From CADCVW01 sp035644935 (GTDB taxonomy: Bacteria; Pseudomonadota; Alphaproteobacteria; Sphingomonadales; Sphingomonadaceae): a stretch of DNA of 64,000 bases. A program made the translations under genes and the position numbers. This document shows positions 54,829 to 63,684 of this stretch, piece after piece. Position 1 is the stretch's first letter, and the number at the start of each line of letters is the position of its first letter. The notes beneath the pieces were generated by a model. The model saw only the letters and a list, made by a program, of their open reading frames with translations, searched no databases and was not told where the DNA came from. The stretch spans positions 21,753 to 85,752 of the forward strand of contig DASQNO010000010.1 of NCBI GenBank assembly GCA_035644935.1. The letters are read 5' to 3'.

Positions 54829-55578
54829 CTACGTTCCATCAAGATGAAGACGTGTGAACGAGGCTAACCCAGCGTTCGGCAGCGAGATGTCGAGGTCGCG
54901 TGGGATCACCAGCCCGTAAATCTTTGCGGCTGTCCGTATGATCCCCATCTTCTCGCGATTGGAGATGTTCAACCCTACCACCCAGTCGGCGCCTATGTCC
55001 ACGGCCCGGGCAAGGTCGGGTCGCCCGGGATTGATGCGCTCCGGGCTTCGGTCGATCTGGCTGCGCTTCGGCGTCCGAATGGCGTCGGACAGTAGCTGAA
55101 CCTTTGCGGCGTCGCGGGTCACCAATGCTCTCAGGATCTCGACCAGCGCCATGTTCGCGTTGGCTGCTTTGATTCCCCGTCCGAGCAACGTGAACCGAAC
55201 GCCCAGATCAGGCTTTTCTGCCGGCGCTGGCTGGTGCCCGTCCGGCCCAGTGTCACCTCCAGAACTGAAAGTCCGCGGCTTGGCGAAGGGGAGGGCGCCT
55301 ATTGTGCGCTCTGCCTGCCCGAGCGTTTTAAGGAACGCGCGAATATCGTCATCGCCAAGACGAAACCCGCAAAGCGCCTCGGCCTTGTCCCCGACGATCT
55401 GCGGTATTTGGCCCTCGACTTCGTGTAGCAGTTCTAACCAAGCCCGGGGGAGCGCACCGGCTGCTTCGCGCTTGCCTGCGGCATCCCGGTAGTCGCGCTG
55501 GGCATCCTCAAAAGCGCTCTGGTCGCGCACCCGGTCACGCGCGAGATAGCGATTGAGAACCCGCTGGGCGCCGATCAT
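54829..55578 (-). CDS. Hypothetical protein, 249 residues
   Basis: An ATG at 55578 starts MIGAQRVLNRYLARDRVRDQ; the frame is open further upstream, but that part crosses a palindromic repeat and is not coding. A helical N-terminal half includes RAWLELLHEVEGQIPQIVGD. A linker rich in Pro and Gly (about 105-130) is followed by VRFTLLGRGIKAANANMALV and a C-terminal half with IDRSPERINPGRPDLARAVD. No known family is recognised. It is convergent to the SUKH gene. Confidence 0.55.
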   Translation of the reverse strand: MIGAQRVLNRYLARDRVRDQSAFEDAQRDYRDAAGKREAAGALPRAWLELLHEVEGQIPQIVGDKAEALCGFRLGDDDIRAFLKTLGQAERTIGALPFAKPRTFSSGGDTGPDGHQPAPAEKPDLGVRFTLLGRGIKAANANMALVEILRALVTRDAAKVQLLSDAIRTPKRSQIDRSPERINPGRPDLARAVDIGADWVVGLNISNREKMGIIRTAAKIYGLVIPRDLDISLPNAGLASFTRLHLDGT

Positions 55579-55631
55579 GGCCGAGCTGCGGCAGACTTTT
55601 GCCGACCCGTACTCAGTCCGTGACTTCGTGC

Positions 55632-55658
55632 TTTGTCCGCCAGCGGAAGCGGACATCC
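55632..55658. repeat. Dispersed palindromic repeat, shortened centre
   Basis: TTTGTCCGCCAGCGGAAGCG followed by GACATCC; the centre is five bases shorter than in other copies. Confidence 0.5.
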
Positions 55659-55829
55659 GTTCAGCTGATCGTGACGACAACCGTGCGGCCTTACCTGCCA
55701 TTCGGAACTGGACGGTTGAAGGTCCGCGTTTGCGCCAATTGTCGCCGCTCGGGTTTTTCCAGTCGTCCCTGAAACCGGCCGTTCTCCTGGCACCGGGCTC
55801 GGGACATGCGCCGTTGAGCAACCGGTGTT

Positions 55830-56177
55830 ATGATCCAGTTCATGGCGACCAAGCTTTCGTCCTTGCAGTCCGGAATAGAGGTGAAAACCCGCCAGTTCCT
55901 GAACCGGCCATCCGAGATCACCCGCTGGCCTGTTGATATGAACGCCAAGAGTGACGCGGACTTCTTTCTGTTTCTCGAGCTCGACCTGCGTACCCTTACG
56001 CCAACTTTCTATCTGCTGACGAACTTACAGGCTCGCGAGACACACAAAATCTACAAAGGCGGCGGGAACTGCACGCCGCCCCATGTAAGGCGGTTGGCGC
56101 GTCGGAACGACTTCTCCGCCCTTAACGGCGAAGTGCGGGACCCTAGCCCCCGGCAAGAAGAAACATTGCTAGGCTAG
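55830..56177 (+). CDS. Hypothetical protein, probably a C-terminal fragment
   Basis: The product is 115 residues. IEVKTRQFLNRPSEITRWPV followed by DMNAKSDADFFLFLELDLRT resembles the core of nuclease-fold (PD-(D/E)XK-like) DUFs in which VKT carries the catalytic Lys. It continues TPTFYLLTNLQARETHKIYK. The usual N-terminal strands with the acidic residues are absent, so it may be a fragment. No neighbour clarifies its role. Confidence 0.45.
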   Translation: MIQFMATKLSSLQSGIEVKTRQFLNRPSEITRWPVDMNAKSDADFFLFLELDLRTLTPTFYLLTNLQARETHKIYKGGGNCTPPHVRRLARRNDFSALNGEVRDPSPRQEETLLG

Positions 56178-56462
56178 GCCGGTGGGGCGTCGCCAGCGAA
56201 GCCTCGAGCGTCGGCAGCATCGCAAAAGCGTGGCCATCTCGTTGTCGGGCTCGTTGAAGATCGGCTCGAAGGTCAAGTCCCACGGTCCGCCCATCTTCAT
56301 ATGATGGGCGTTGGTGATCGCGCCGAATGCGCCCGGCGGCGCGCGGTGTACGGTTCCATCCGGCCGGATCACCGAAACCATACCGTCACCCGCCGCCCAG
56401 TGCTCTGCGAGCGTTCGCGGCCACCAGTGGTGCAGCTCGCTCGTAAGCGGCCTCTGCTTCAT
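56169..56462 (-). pseudogene. DUF4238-like protein, truncated
   Basis: An ATG at 56462 starts MKQRPLTSELHHWWPRTLAE and continues AFGAITNAHHMKMGGPWDLT and FEPIFNEPDNEMATLL. The His-rich HHWW and NAHHMK region is typical of the N-terminus of DUF4238-type proteins, which are normally near 300 residues. After ATLL the sequence becomes low-complexity Arg-rich and stops, so the C-terminal two thirds are missing. The upstream 56463-56804 holds no gene but a faint repeat-like match around 56729-56761. Confidence 0.5.
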
Positions 56463-56804
56463 GGCCTTAAGCTGGAGGCAAGGCCGGCCGATGTCGAGAT
56501 GTCGTGAATGCAGCGCCTCCCGCGGTTCCGGAAAGGGCTGCTGGTGTTCGTTCACCGTTATTGAGCTTTCCACCAGTCGTGCCCGCCGGACACCACCGAA
56601 CTAGCGACGGCTTTCGGGATCGACGGCCGGAAGGTCGAGCGATCGGAATTGGGGCGCGAAGCGGAACTTCGGCTGCTCGCCATTTACCCGCCGGCATGGG
56701 CGCTTGGCCGTCCGACCGTGCCGATGAACAAACGTCCGGTTTTGGGTAACGGCAAAGCGGCCCTGATTATCGGACTGTGGGTCAAGGCCGCCAGTGCAGC
56801 CTGG

Positions 56805-57143
56805 TTAGCGTTGCTTCTTGGTGGTGGTGGCGGTGAAATCCGGCTCCTTGTTCGCAACCCAGTCGACGAACTTGCGCACGGCGGGATTTGCTAACAGGCC
56901 CTCCACGTCTGTTCCATGGCGCTGCAGTTCGGAGTTTGTGAAAGTGGCAGTCAGCGTTTGCTGACAGATGGGGTGCATGGGGACAACATCGCGACCGCCC
57001 CGGCTTTTGGGCACGGGATGGTGCCAGACGATGGTCTTGCCAGTGGCACGGGCGCAGAGCCAGCAGGCGATCACAGGCGGCGCAGCCTCGTCCGCGTGAT
57101 GCGTGTCGCCGTACGGCCCATGTTTGGAGTGCTTGCGGGCCAT
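56805..57143 (-). CDS. Small HNH-type zinc-binding protein
   Basis: The product is 112 residues from ATG 57143. CWLCARATGKTIVWHHPVPK followed by SRGGRDVVPMHPICQQTLTA matches the HNH endonuclease core with two Cys, the HH pair and a third Cys in HPICQQ. The C-terminus is LANPAVRKFVDWVANKEPDF. Stand-alone HNH proteins can be nicking enzymes, but the short length also fits a DNA-binding zinc protein. No restriction partner nearby. Confidence 0.75.
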   Translation of the reverse strand: MARKHSKHGPYGDTHHADEAAPPVIACWLCARATGKTIVWHHPVPKSRGGRDVVPMHPICQQTLTATFTNSELQRHGTDVEGLLANPAVRKFVDWVANKEPDFTATTTKKQR

Positions 57144-57239
57144 GGGTCTTCTAGACTTCCCGAGAATATGCGCTGTTCGCATGGCAGCGCGTCAGCATCG
57201 ATAGTTCAATGTAATCGCAAGCTCTGCTGGATGCGTAGT

Positions 57240-57662
57240 CTAAGTGACTCTCGCCGACCGGGTCGCGTCTTTCCTGCTTTCGGTCGGCGGGATTGTGTGG
57301 ATCGTCGCGGCATACTCGGCGAGTAGGACAAGGACGCAAAACTCGATGCCCGCCCACTTTCCAGCGGTCAGGCCGGCAATCACGTCCATTGCGAGGAACG
57401 CCAGCGCCAGCATGCGAAACCACACCATGCTGCGGTTAGACGTTTCAGCGTGTCTGATCGCGAAGAACATCATTACGAGGCTCAGCCCTCCGTACATAAC
57501 GGCGGATACAATGCTATCAGCGTGGTAGAAGCCATCGAGAGCGGCGACGAACCAGAAGAGCCTCGATGCTGCGCTCTGGCTTTGACGGGTGATCTGACAA
57601 AACCTGATGATGATCGGCACGAACAGCGTCTCGCCGATCCAGAAGTCAAGCTTGGTCACCAT
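57240..57662 (-). CDS. Hypothetical membrane protein, 140 residues
   Basis: Starts MVTKLDFWIGETLFVPIIIR and has three to four membrane helices (LFWFVAALDGFYHADSIVSA; MYGGLSLVMMFFAIRHA; FRMLALAFLAMDVIAGLTAG; IEFCVLVLLAEYAATI). It ends with a hydrophilic Arg/Thr tail. No family recognised. The start lies inside the end of the GST frame upstream, which has lost its normal stop. Confidence 0.55.
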   Translation of the reverse strand: MVTKLDFWIGETLFVPIIIRFCQITRQSQSAASRLFWFVAALDGFYHADSIVSAVMYGGLSLVMMFFAIRHAETSNRSMVWFRMLALAFLAMDVIAGLTAGKWAGIEFCVLVLLAEYAATIHTIPPTESRKDATRSARVT

Positions 57663-58365
57663 CGTCGCGCTCTACGCCACCTGTCGGGTGAGACAAAGCA
57701 CGACCTCCCGAAGTTGGGGCTGACCTGGTGTAGGTGGGCAGATAGATCGGCTGGTCACCTGGCGACCACGGCTCCACCCGCACCATGGTGGCCTGGAAGA
57801 GATCAGATGCTAGGTGGTCGTTCAGGCAGGCGCGGACATGCGGCGGCGCCTGGGTATCGAACCACTCCTGATCTACTGCAGCGAATTGTCGTACGAACGG
57901 CATAATCGCTGCGTCAGCGAGCCCGCGCCTTGATCCCCCGAGCTGACCGTACACGGCAAGTCGAGCATCGATCTCCTGCAGGAACGTCAATCCGCTCTCG
58001 CGATGCGCTAGCGGGTCGGAGGTGTGCCGATCCGGATAAAGGTATCGATCAAGGTCTTGCTTGAAGGCACCATCGTTCGCGTCGATCAGCACGGCGTCGT
58101 CGCGCGCCAGCCAGGTTTCCGGGTCGTCCCTCGCCAGCGCCCATCGCATGATGTGGAGGCTTTCGTCGATCACCAGGCCGTCGGGCCGGACAAGCACCGG
58201 AACGGTGCCCTTGCTTGATGCCGCCAACAGAGCCGGTGGTTTCGCGCTCAGCCGCACCTCGCGCAGCTCGCACCGCGTGCCGCTGACCGCCAGTGCCAGC
58301 CTTGCCTTCATCGCGTACGGGCACCGCCGGAAGCTGTATAGGGCGGGAGAAGGCGGTTCGGTCAG
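57646..58365 (-). CDS. Glutathione S-transferase-like protein with CTG in place of the start codon
   Basis: The conserved N-terminus PALYSFRRCPYAMKARLALA requires a start upstream of the internal ATG at 58311. The only fitting codon is CTG at 58363-58365, which overlaps the trhO stop as CTGA, exactly where an ATGA overlap would be expected. The thioredoxin fold has the CPYA motif, cis-Pro in KGTVPVLVRPDGLVIDESLH, and the helical domain continues to MVRVEPWSPGDQPIYL. The last 30 residues (TRSAPTSGGRALSHPTGGVE) look like read-through. The start loss would reduce translation strongly. Confidence 0.7.
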   Translation of the reverse strand: MTEPPSPALYSFRRCPYAMKARLALAVSGTRCELREVRLSAKPPALLAASSKGTVPVLVRPDGLVIDESLHIMRWALARDDPETWLARDDAVLIDANDGAFKQDLDRYLYPDRHTSDPLAHRESGLTFLQEIDARLAVYGQLGGSRRGLADAAIMPFVRQFAAVDQEWFDTQAPPHVRACLNDHLASDLFQATMVRVEPWSPGDQPIYLPTYTRSAPTSGGRALSHPTGGVERDDGDQA

Positions 58366-59288
58366 TTGACCGTTTCGCCCATGTCACCGCCGATATGCGA
58401 TCGCCCCTGTGCAGCGGCGAGCATCTCCTGGCGCTGACGTTCTCGGTAAGAGGTGCGCTGCTCCGCCGACCTGACGGAATAGCATGCCCCACAACTAACG
58501 CCGGCTTCGTAGAGAGGCGAGGTCTTGTGTGCTCACCGGGCGGCGGCAGGCATGGCAAAGCTCATGCGTCCCGCGATCGAGACCGTGGCCGATCGTCACC
58601 CGCTGATCGAAAACGAAGCACTCGCCTCGCCACAGGCTCGCTTCCTCCGGAACCGTCTCCAGGTATCGCAGAATCCCGCCCTTCAGGTGATACACGTCTT
58701 CGACCCCCTGCTGCGAGAGGAAGGCGGTCGACTTCTCGCAGCAGATACCACCGGTGCAGAACATCGCGACCTTCGGCTGTCGCCCGCTGCCCAGCAGCCC
58801 GTCGCGCACACTGCGAAAGCAGTTGGGAAAGTCGCGGAACTTGGGGGTTTTCGGGTCGATGGGACCCACAAACGTGCCGACAGCCACTTCATATTCGTTC
58901 CGCGTTTCGATCACGATCGTGTCGGGGTCCGAAATCAGCGCGTTCCATTCACGGGCCTCAACATAGGTCTCACCCTTGCCGGAGGATCGAGGCTGGGCTC
59001 GCCCATTGTGACGATCTCGCGTTTGAGACGCACCCTCATCGGATGGAAAGGCAGAGTGGGCGTGCTCGGCAGCTTGACGTCGAGGTCGGCGCAGCCGGGT
59101 AGCTCCCGAATGTACTCCAGTACGGTGGCGACGGACTCAGGCTGGCCGGCGATCGTGCCGTTGAGCCCTTCGGATGCCAGCAGCAGGGTGCCACGAACGC
59201 CCTGCTCACGGCACTGCCTCTGGAGCGGCCCGCGCATGCTCGCGAAATCCGCAAAGCTGGTAAAGCGGTACAAGGCCGCTACGCTCAC
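58362..59288 (-). pseudogene. trhO: tRNA uridine(34) hydroxylase (rhodanese-type), two frameshifts
   Basis: A GTG at 59288 starts VSVAALYRFTSFADFASMRG, then LLLASEGLNGTIAGQPES, and TLPFHPMRVRLKREIVTMGE. At about 58983 one base is lost; the true frame resumes GKGETYVEAREWNALI and DTIVIETRNEYEVAVGTF. The active-site loop is MFCTGGICCEKSTAFL, where the family has CTGGIRCEKS, so the conserved Arg is Cys. At about 58515 a second shift separates LCHACRRPVSTQD from PLYEAGVSCGACYS, which then reads on to ETVN and a TGA at 58362. The enzyme makes 5-hydroxyuridine at the wobble position of tRNA. Both shifts plus the substitution argue for a dead gene. Confidence 0.85.
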
Positions 59289-59584
59289 GGAGCTGGTACC
59301 GTGAGGATGAGCACTGTCTACGGCAGCAGCCTCAGCCTCAGGCCCGAGGCGCGTCAGCATAAGTGTTTTGCTTCCCGGCAAACGCGTCAGCGGCTCTCAC
59401 ATGCAACGTCTGCTTCTCTGATGCGCGAGCTCAGAAGCGGAACGGTCGCCAACCGCAAGTTCAAGCCGTCAGCGGCAGATGTACGAAGGACCGCTTCCGG
59501 GGGCGCCAGTACGACCTGAATGACTGCATGTGGGTCGAGCCTGCCCACCTGCTCATTACAGTGACGGCCGTCGTGGCGGCGGCG

Positions 59585-61174
59585 TCAGGCGGTCAGCATC
59601 GTCCAATCAAGCCCGAACCGGGCGAGGTATTTGCGCAGGCGGTCAGCATCGTTGCATGAGGCACGGCGCGCGCGAGAGGCGCTGAATAGCGTGCGGCCAG
59701 CTTCCGACAGTGAGCGGCTGCGGCGGCACACCCGAACCACCTCGGCAAGCTGGACGCGGTGGAACGGATCGAGGCTGACCAGGGCGGCCGTGTCCATCAC
59801 CTGATCAAGATCATCCGTGACTGACGCCGTTCCGGTCCAAAGGCGGCGGAGGCGGCTGATTTCCGCCTGCACCGTCGGAAGGTCGATGCGGCCCGAAGGC
59901 GCAAACGTCGCCATACGTGTGACGCTGGCGGCAAGGTCCCGAAAGTTGCCGCCCCACACGGCATCGGGCGCCGTCGCAAAATCCAGATAAGCTCGCCTCG
60001 CCTCCTTGTTGAAGCTGACGCGGTCGCCCTCCCGCTCGGCGAAGCGGTCGAGCTCGTACCCCAGGTTCGGCTCGATGTCCTCGCGCCGGTCGGCAAGCGC
60101 CGGAAGAGTAAAGGTCCACAGGTTCAGACGCGCGAACAGGTCATCGCGGAAGGCTCCGGAAGCCACGGCGGCGGCGAGGTCGCGATTGGTGCCGGCAAGC
60201 AGCTGGAAATCGGATGCCGCTTCCTTGTCCGCGCCAAGCGGCAGGAAGCGCTTGTCCTCAATCGCGCGCAGGATCATCGCCTGTTCGTCCAGGCCAAGTT
60301 CGCCGATCTCGTCGAGGAACAGCATGCCTCCGTCCGCCGCGCGGAGCAGGCCCGGCCGGTCCGTCGCGGCGCCGGTGAACGCTCCCTTCTTGTGCCCGAA
60401 GAGCGCGGACATCGCGCTGTCCCCCTTCAAGGTCGCGCAGTTTACTTCCACGAACGCGCCGGCTACCTGATGCTTGGCCCGCTTCAGTTCGAAGATGCGC
60501 CGGGCCAGCTGTGACTTGCCCGCGCCGGTTGGGCCCATCAGCAGCAGCGGCGCGCGTGAACGAAGCGCCACCTGCTCGATTTCGTCGATCATCGCGTTGA
60601 ATGCGGCGTTGCGCGTGGGGATGCCAGACTTCAGGAACGAGCTGGCCTCAGACTTGGCTGCAGCGAATCGCGTCGCGATCCCGTCGTAGCGCGACAGATT
60701 GAGATCAATGATGCTCCAACGTCCCGGCCCGCCGGTCGCATGGCCGCGCTCGGGTTGGCTTTGCAGCAGCTTGCCTGGGAGATCGCGCGCTTCGGTAAGC
60801 AGAAACAGGCAAATCTGTGCGACGTGCGTGCCTGTGGTGATGTGAATGAGGTAGTCCTCGACTTCGGGATCGAACGGGTAGGCTCGCGCGAAGTCAAGCA
60901 GCTTGCCGTACACCTCCTCGAAATCCCACGCGTCGGCGAAGTCTATCGGCTGAAGCCCGACGGTTGTCTCGGGCGACACGTTGCGAATGTCGGCGGCGAT
61001 GTGCTCGGCGAGGCGAACGTGCTGGGTGCCGTGGATCAGCGCGAAGCGGTCGACGCGAAGATCCTCGTGCATGCACAACGCCACGCTTGGCCGCCACTTG
61101 TTCCAGCGTTCGGAACCGAACTTGCTCGCGTCCAGCGTCGAGCCGACGAAACCGATAACGACATTGGTGCGCAT
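59585..61174 (-). CDS. rtcR: RtcR, CARF-containing sigma-54 activator of RNA repair
   Basis: The product is 529 residues. The N-terminal CARF domain (about 1-175) has VVIGFVGSTLDASKFG and DYLIHITTGTHVAQIC. The AAA+ domain has Walker A 214-221 (GPTGAGKS), the sigma-54 contact loop GAFTGA at 264-269, Walker B in GGMLFLDEIGEL, and AFRDDLFARLNLW. The C-terminus is the family-specific helical part with SLSEAGRTLFSAS. CARF domains bind RNA-derived ligands and relieve repression of the ATPase. It is divergent from rtcBA. The last codons are encoded by the second copy of a 17-base direct repeat. Confidence 0.95.
   Translation of the reverse strand: MRTNVVIGFVGSTLDASKFGSERWNKWRPSVALCMHEDLRVDRFALIHGTQHVRLAEHIAADIRNVSPETTVGLQPIDFADAWDFEEVYGKLLDFARAYPFDPEVEDYLIHITTGTHVAQICLFLLTEARDLPGKLLQSQPERGHATGGPGRWSIIDLNLSRYDGIATRFAAAKSEASSFLKSGIPTRNAAFNAMIDEIEQVALRSRAPLLLMGPTGAGKSQLARRIFELKRAKHQVAGAFVEVNCATLKGDSAMSALFGHKKGAFTGAATDRPGLLRAADGGMLFLDEIGELGLDEQAMILRAIEDKRFLPLGADKEAASDFQLLAGTNRDLAAAVASGAFRDDLFARLNLWTFTLPALADRREDIEPNLGYELDRFAEREGDRVSFNKEARRAYLDFATAPDAVWGGNFRDLAASVTRMATFAPSGRIDLPTVQAEISRLRRLWTGTASVTDDLDQVMDTAALVSLDPFHRVQLAEVVRVCRRSRSLSEAGRTLFSASRARRASCNDADRLRKYLARFGLDWTMLTA
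59586..59652. repeat. 17-base direct repeat at the 3' end of rtcR
   Basis: CAGGCGGTCAGCATCGT occurs at 59586-59602 and 59636-59652, exactly 50 bases apart. On the rtcR strand one copy codes for NDADRL and the other, in a different frame, for TMLTA plus the stop. Confidence 0.85.
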
Positions 61175-61288
61175 TCTTATCTCTTAGGATAAAAGGCGAG
61201 CGCAAGCTATCGATTGCTGCCGAACTCGTTGCTCTTTTGCGTGAGTCGGCATCCTCTCCACGAGAAAAACGTTGAGCTTTCTTCCGGC

Positions 61289-61304
61289 TGGCACGGTTCC
61301 TGCA
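61289..61304 (+). promoter_or_regulatory. Sigma-54 (-24/-12) promoter for rtcBA
   Basis: TGGCACGGTTCCTGCA matches the consensus TGGCACG-N4-TTGCW with one change (CTGCA for TTGCA) and correct GG-to-GC spacing. It lies 100 bases before rtcB and is served by RtcR encoded divergently. Confidence 0.85.
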
Positions 61305-61403
61305 GAGCAATCCTCGTCGGCCCGGTAAACGGTCCGGCGAGCGGCAGGGGCGGTCGGAATGGGCCGATCGCCCCTTAAGCCTGCGCACAAGGAGTTCTTC
61401 CCG

Positions 61404-62630
61404 ATGACCAAAGCCGGTTACGAGTTCATGCCCGTCCCGGGCGGCGTTCCCGTTAAGATGTGGACGCACGGCGTTCCCGTCGAGCCGGAAGCGCGCGACC
61501 AGTTGTCGCGGGCGGCCTCCATGCCGTTCATCTTCAACCACATCGCGGTCATGCCCGATGTTCATGTCGGAATTGGCGCCACGGTGGGCTCGGTGATCCC
61601 GACAAAGGGCGCTGTGATCCCTGCGGCCGTGGGCGTGGACATCGGCTGCGGTATGATGGCGGCGCGCACTTCGCTGCACGCGTCCGACCTGCCCGACAAT
61701 CTCGAAGGCGTGCGCGCCGCGATCGAGCGGGCGGTGCCCGTCGGGCGGTCGGTCGGGCGCGGCAAGCGGGACACGGGAAGCTGGGGCGATCCACCCGCTG
61801 ACATTGTGGCCGCGTGGGGCACGATCGCCGAGCGCTTCAAGACGATCGTCGGGAAGTACCCCAAGCTTGGTTCCGCCAACAGCCTCGTCCATCTGGGCAC
61901 GCTGGGCACGGGCAATCACTTCATCGAGATGTGCCTCGATGAGGACGACCGGGTCTGGCTGATGCTCCATTCGGGGTCGCGTGGGATCGGCAACGCAATC
62001 GGCACCTTCTTCATTGCGCTCGCCAAGGAAGACATGCGCCGGCATTTCATCAACCTGCCGGATCAGGATCTCGCCTACTTTCCGGAAGGAACGGCTCACT
62101 TCGACGACTATGTCGAGGCGGTCGGCTGGGCGCAGGATTACGCGGCGCTGAACCGGCGAATGATGATGGCCAACACGATTCGCGCGGTGCGCAAGGTAAT
62201 CACGAAGCCGTTCGATGCGGAGGTGGAGGCGATCAACTGCCACCACAACTATGTCGCGCGCGAGCGGCACTATGGTGAGAACGTCCTAGTGACCCGAAAG
62301 GGCGCGGTGCGTGCGGCGGAAGGGGTAATGGGGATCATTCCCGGGTCGATGGGCGCCAAGTCGTTCATCGTCCGCGGCCGCGGCAACAAGGAGTCGTTCG
62401 ACAGCTGCAGCCACGGTGCGGGTCGCCTGATGTCTCGGACGGAGGCCAAGCGGCGCTTCACGCTGCACGACCACGAGGTCGCCACCGAAGGCGTCGCGTG
62501 CCGCAAGGATGCAGGCGTCATCGACGAGACCCCGGCGGCGTACAAGCCGATCGAGGCGGTGATGGCGGCGCAGGCCGATCTGGTCGAGATCGTCCACACT
62601 TTGAAGCAGGTGGTGTGCGTGAAGGGGTGA
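61404..62630 (+). CDS. rtcB: RNA-splicing ligase RtcB
   Basis: The product is 408 residues, the E. coli length, from ATG 61404 with AAGGAG at a nine-base spacing. Metal ligands are visible in VGVDIGCGMMAAR (Cys82), GTGNHFIEM, and INCHHNYV. The guanylated His is His337 in SCSHGAGRLMSR, the same number as in E. coli. The enzyme joins 2',3'-cyclic phosphate or 3'-phosphate ends to 5'-OH RNA using GTP and Mn2+. Expected to be silent until RtcR is activated. Confidence 0.97.
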   Translation: MTKAGYEFMPVPGGVPVKMWTHGVPVEPEARDQLSRAASMPFIFNHIAVMPDVHVGIGATVGSVIPTKGAVIPAAVGVDIGCGMMAARTSLHASDLPDNLEGVRAAIERAVPVGRSVGRGKRDTGSWGDPPADIVAAWGTIAERFKTIVGKYPKLGSANSLVHLGTLGTGNHFIEMCLDEDDRVWLMLHSGSRGIGNAIGTFFIALAKEDMRRHFINLPDQDLAYFPEGTAHFDDYVEAVGWAQDYAALNRRMMMANTIRAVRKVITKPFDAEVEAINCHHNYVARERHYGENVLVTRKGAVRAAEGVMGIIPGSMGAKSFIVRGRGNKESFDSCSHGAGRLMSRTEAKRRFTLHDHEVATEGVACRKDAGVIDETPAAYKPIEAVMAAQADLVEIVHTLKQVVCVKG

Positions 62631-62661
62631 TCCCCTTCACCAGGCCGATGAAGGAAGCATC

Positions 62662-63684
62662 ATGATCACCATCGACGGATCGAAGGGCGAAGGCGGCGGG
62701 CAGATGCTGCGCACGGCGCTTTCGCTTTCGCTCGTCACGGGCAAGCCGTTCCGCATGCACGACATCCGGGGCAAGCGGTCGCGGCCGGGTGTGATGCGCC
62801 AGCACGTCACGGCGGTGGAAGCGGCGTGCGCGATCGGACGCTCGGACTGCGCGGAACTAGCCGTCGGCGCGAGCGATCTGACCTTCGTGCCGGGCCGCGT
62901 GACGCCCGGCGAATACCGATTTGCGGTCGGCACGGCAGGCAGCACCAGCCTCGTCTTCCAGACGTTGTTGCCGCCGCTGATGCTTGCCGAGCAGCCGTCG
63001 CGGCTGGTGCTGGAAGGCGGTACCCATAACATCGATGCGCCACCGTTCGACTTCATCGAACGCGTGTTCCTGCCTGTGATCAACCGCATGGGACCGCAAG
63101 TCACGGCCAGATTGGTCCGGCACGGCTTTTATCCTGCGGGCGGCGGGCGCATCGAGATCGACATCGTACCCTCGGCTACTCTGGTACGCCTTGATCTTCG
63201 AGATCGCGGCGCAGTTCGACGGGTCGACGCACGGGCCGCCGTTGCCGCTTTGCCGGAAGAAATCGCCTCCCGAGAGTTGGCGGTGGTTGAAAAGATCCTC
63301 GGCTGGCCACCCGAGTCGTGCTGTATCGACCAGCTGCCGGACGATGTTGGACCGGGGAACATACTTATTCTCGAGTCCGAGTTCGAGCATTGTACGGAGA
63401 TCGTCAGCGGCTTTGGGAAGCTTGGCGTGTCGGCGCAGTCCGTCGCGGACAAGGCAGCCAAGCGCATGGCCGGCTATCTCGCGTCCAAAGCTTTCGCCGG
63501 TCCCTATCTTGGCGACCAGCTTCTGCTGCCCATGGCGTTGGCGGGCGGCGGTTGCTTCTCGACTGTAAAGCCGTCCCAACATGCGCGAACCGGAGCCGAG
63601 GTCATCGCCAGCTTCCTCGATGTCTCCGTTGCTTTCAATGAGCAGGACAACGGCTGCCACATCGTGGAGGTCTCGACAACGTGA
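62662..63684 (+). CDS. rtcA: RNA 3'-terminal phosphate cyclase RtcA
   Basis: The product is 340 residues, 31 bases after rtcB, with GGAAG upstream. The N-terminal IDGSKGEGGGQMLRTALSLS, the FYPAGGGRIEI motif, and the adenylated His307 in VKPSQHARTGAE are all present. It converts RNA 3'-phosphate ends to 2',3'-cyclic phosphates with ATP. Same operon as rtcB. Confidence 0.97.
   Translation: MITIDGSKGEGGGQMLRTALSLSLVTGKPFRMHDIRGKRSRPGVMRQHVTAVEAACAIGRSDCAELAVGASDLTFVPGRVTPGEYRFAVGTAGSTSLVFQTLLPPLMLAEQPSRLVLEGGTHNIDAPPFDFIERVFLPVINRMGPQVTARLVRHGFYPAGGGRIEIDIVPSATLVRLDLRDRGAVRRVDARAAVAALPEEIASRELAVVEKILGWPPESCCIDQLPDDVGPGNILILESEFEHCTEIVSGFGKLGVSAQSVADKAAKRMAGYLASKAFAGPYLGDQLLLPMALAGGGCFSTVKPSQHARTGAEVIASFLDVSVAFNEQDNGCHIVEVSTT

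Noticed and set aside
60894..62270. 458-residue minus-strand frame across the rtcR/rtcB junction
   Set aside because: Antisense to rtcB and an alternative frame of rtcR; both real genes are certain.
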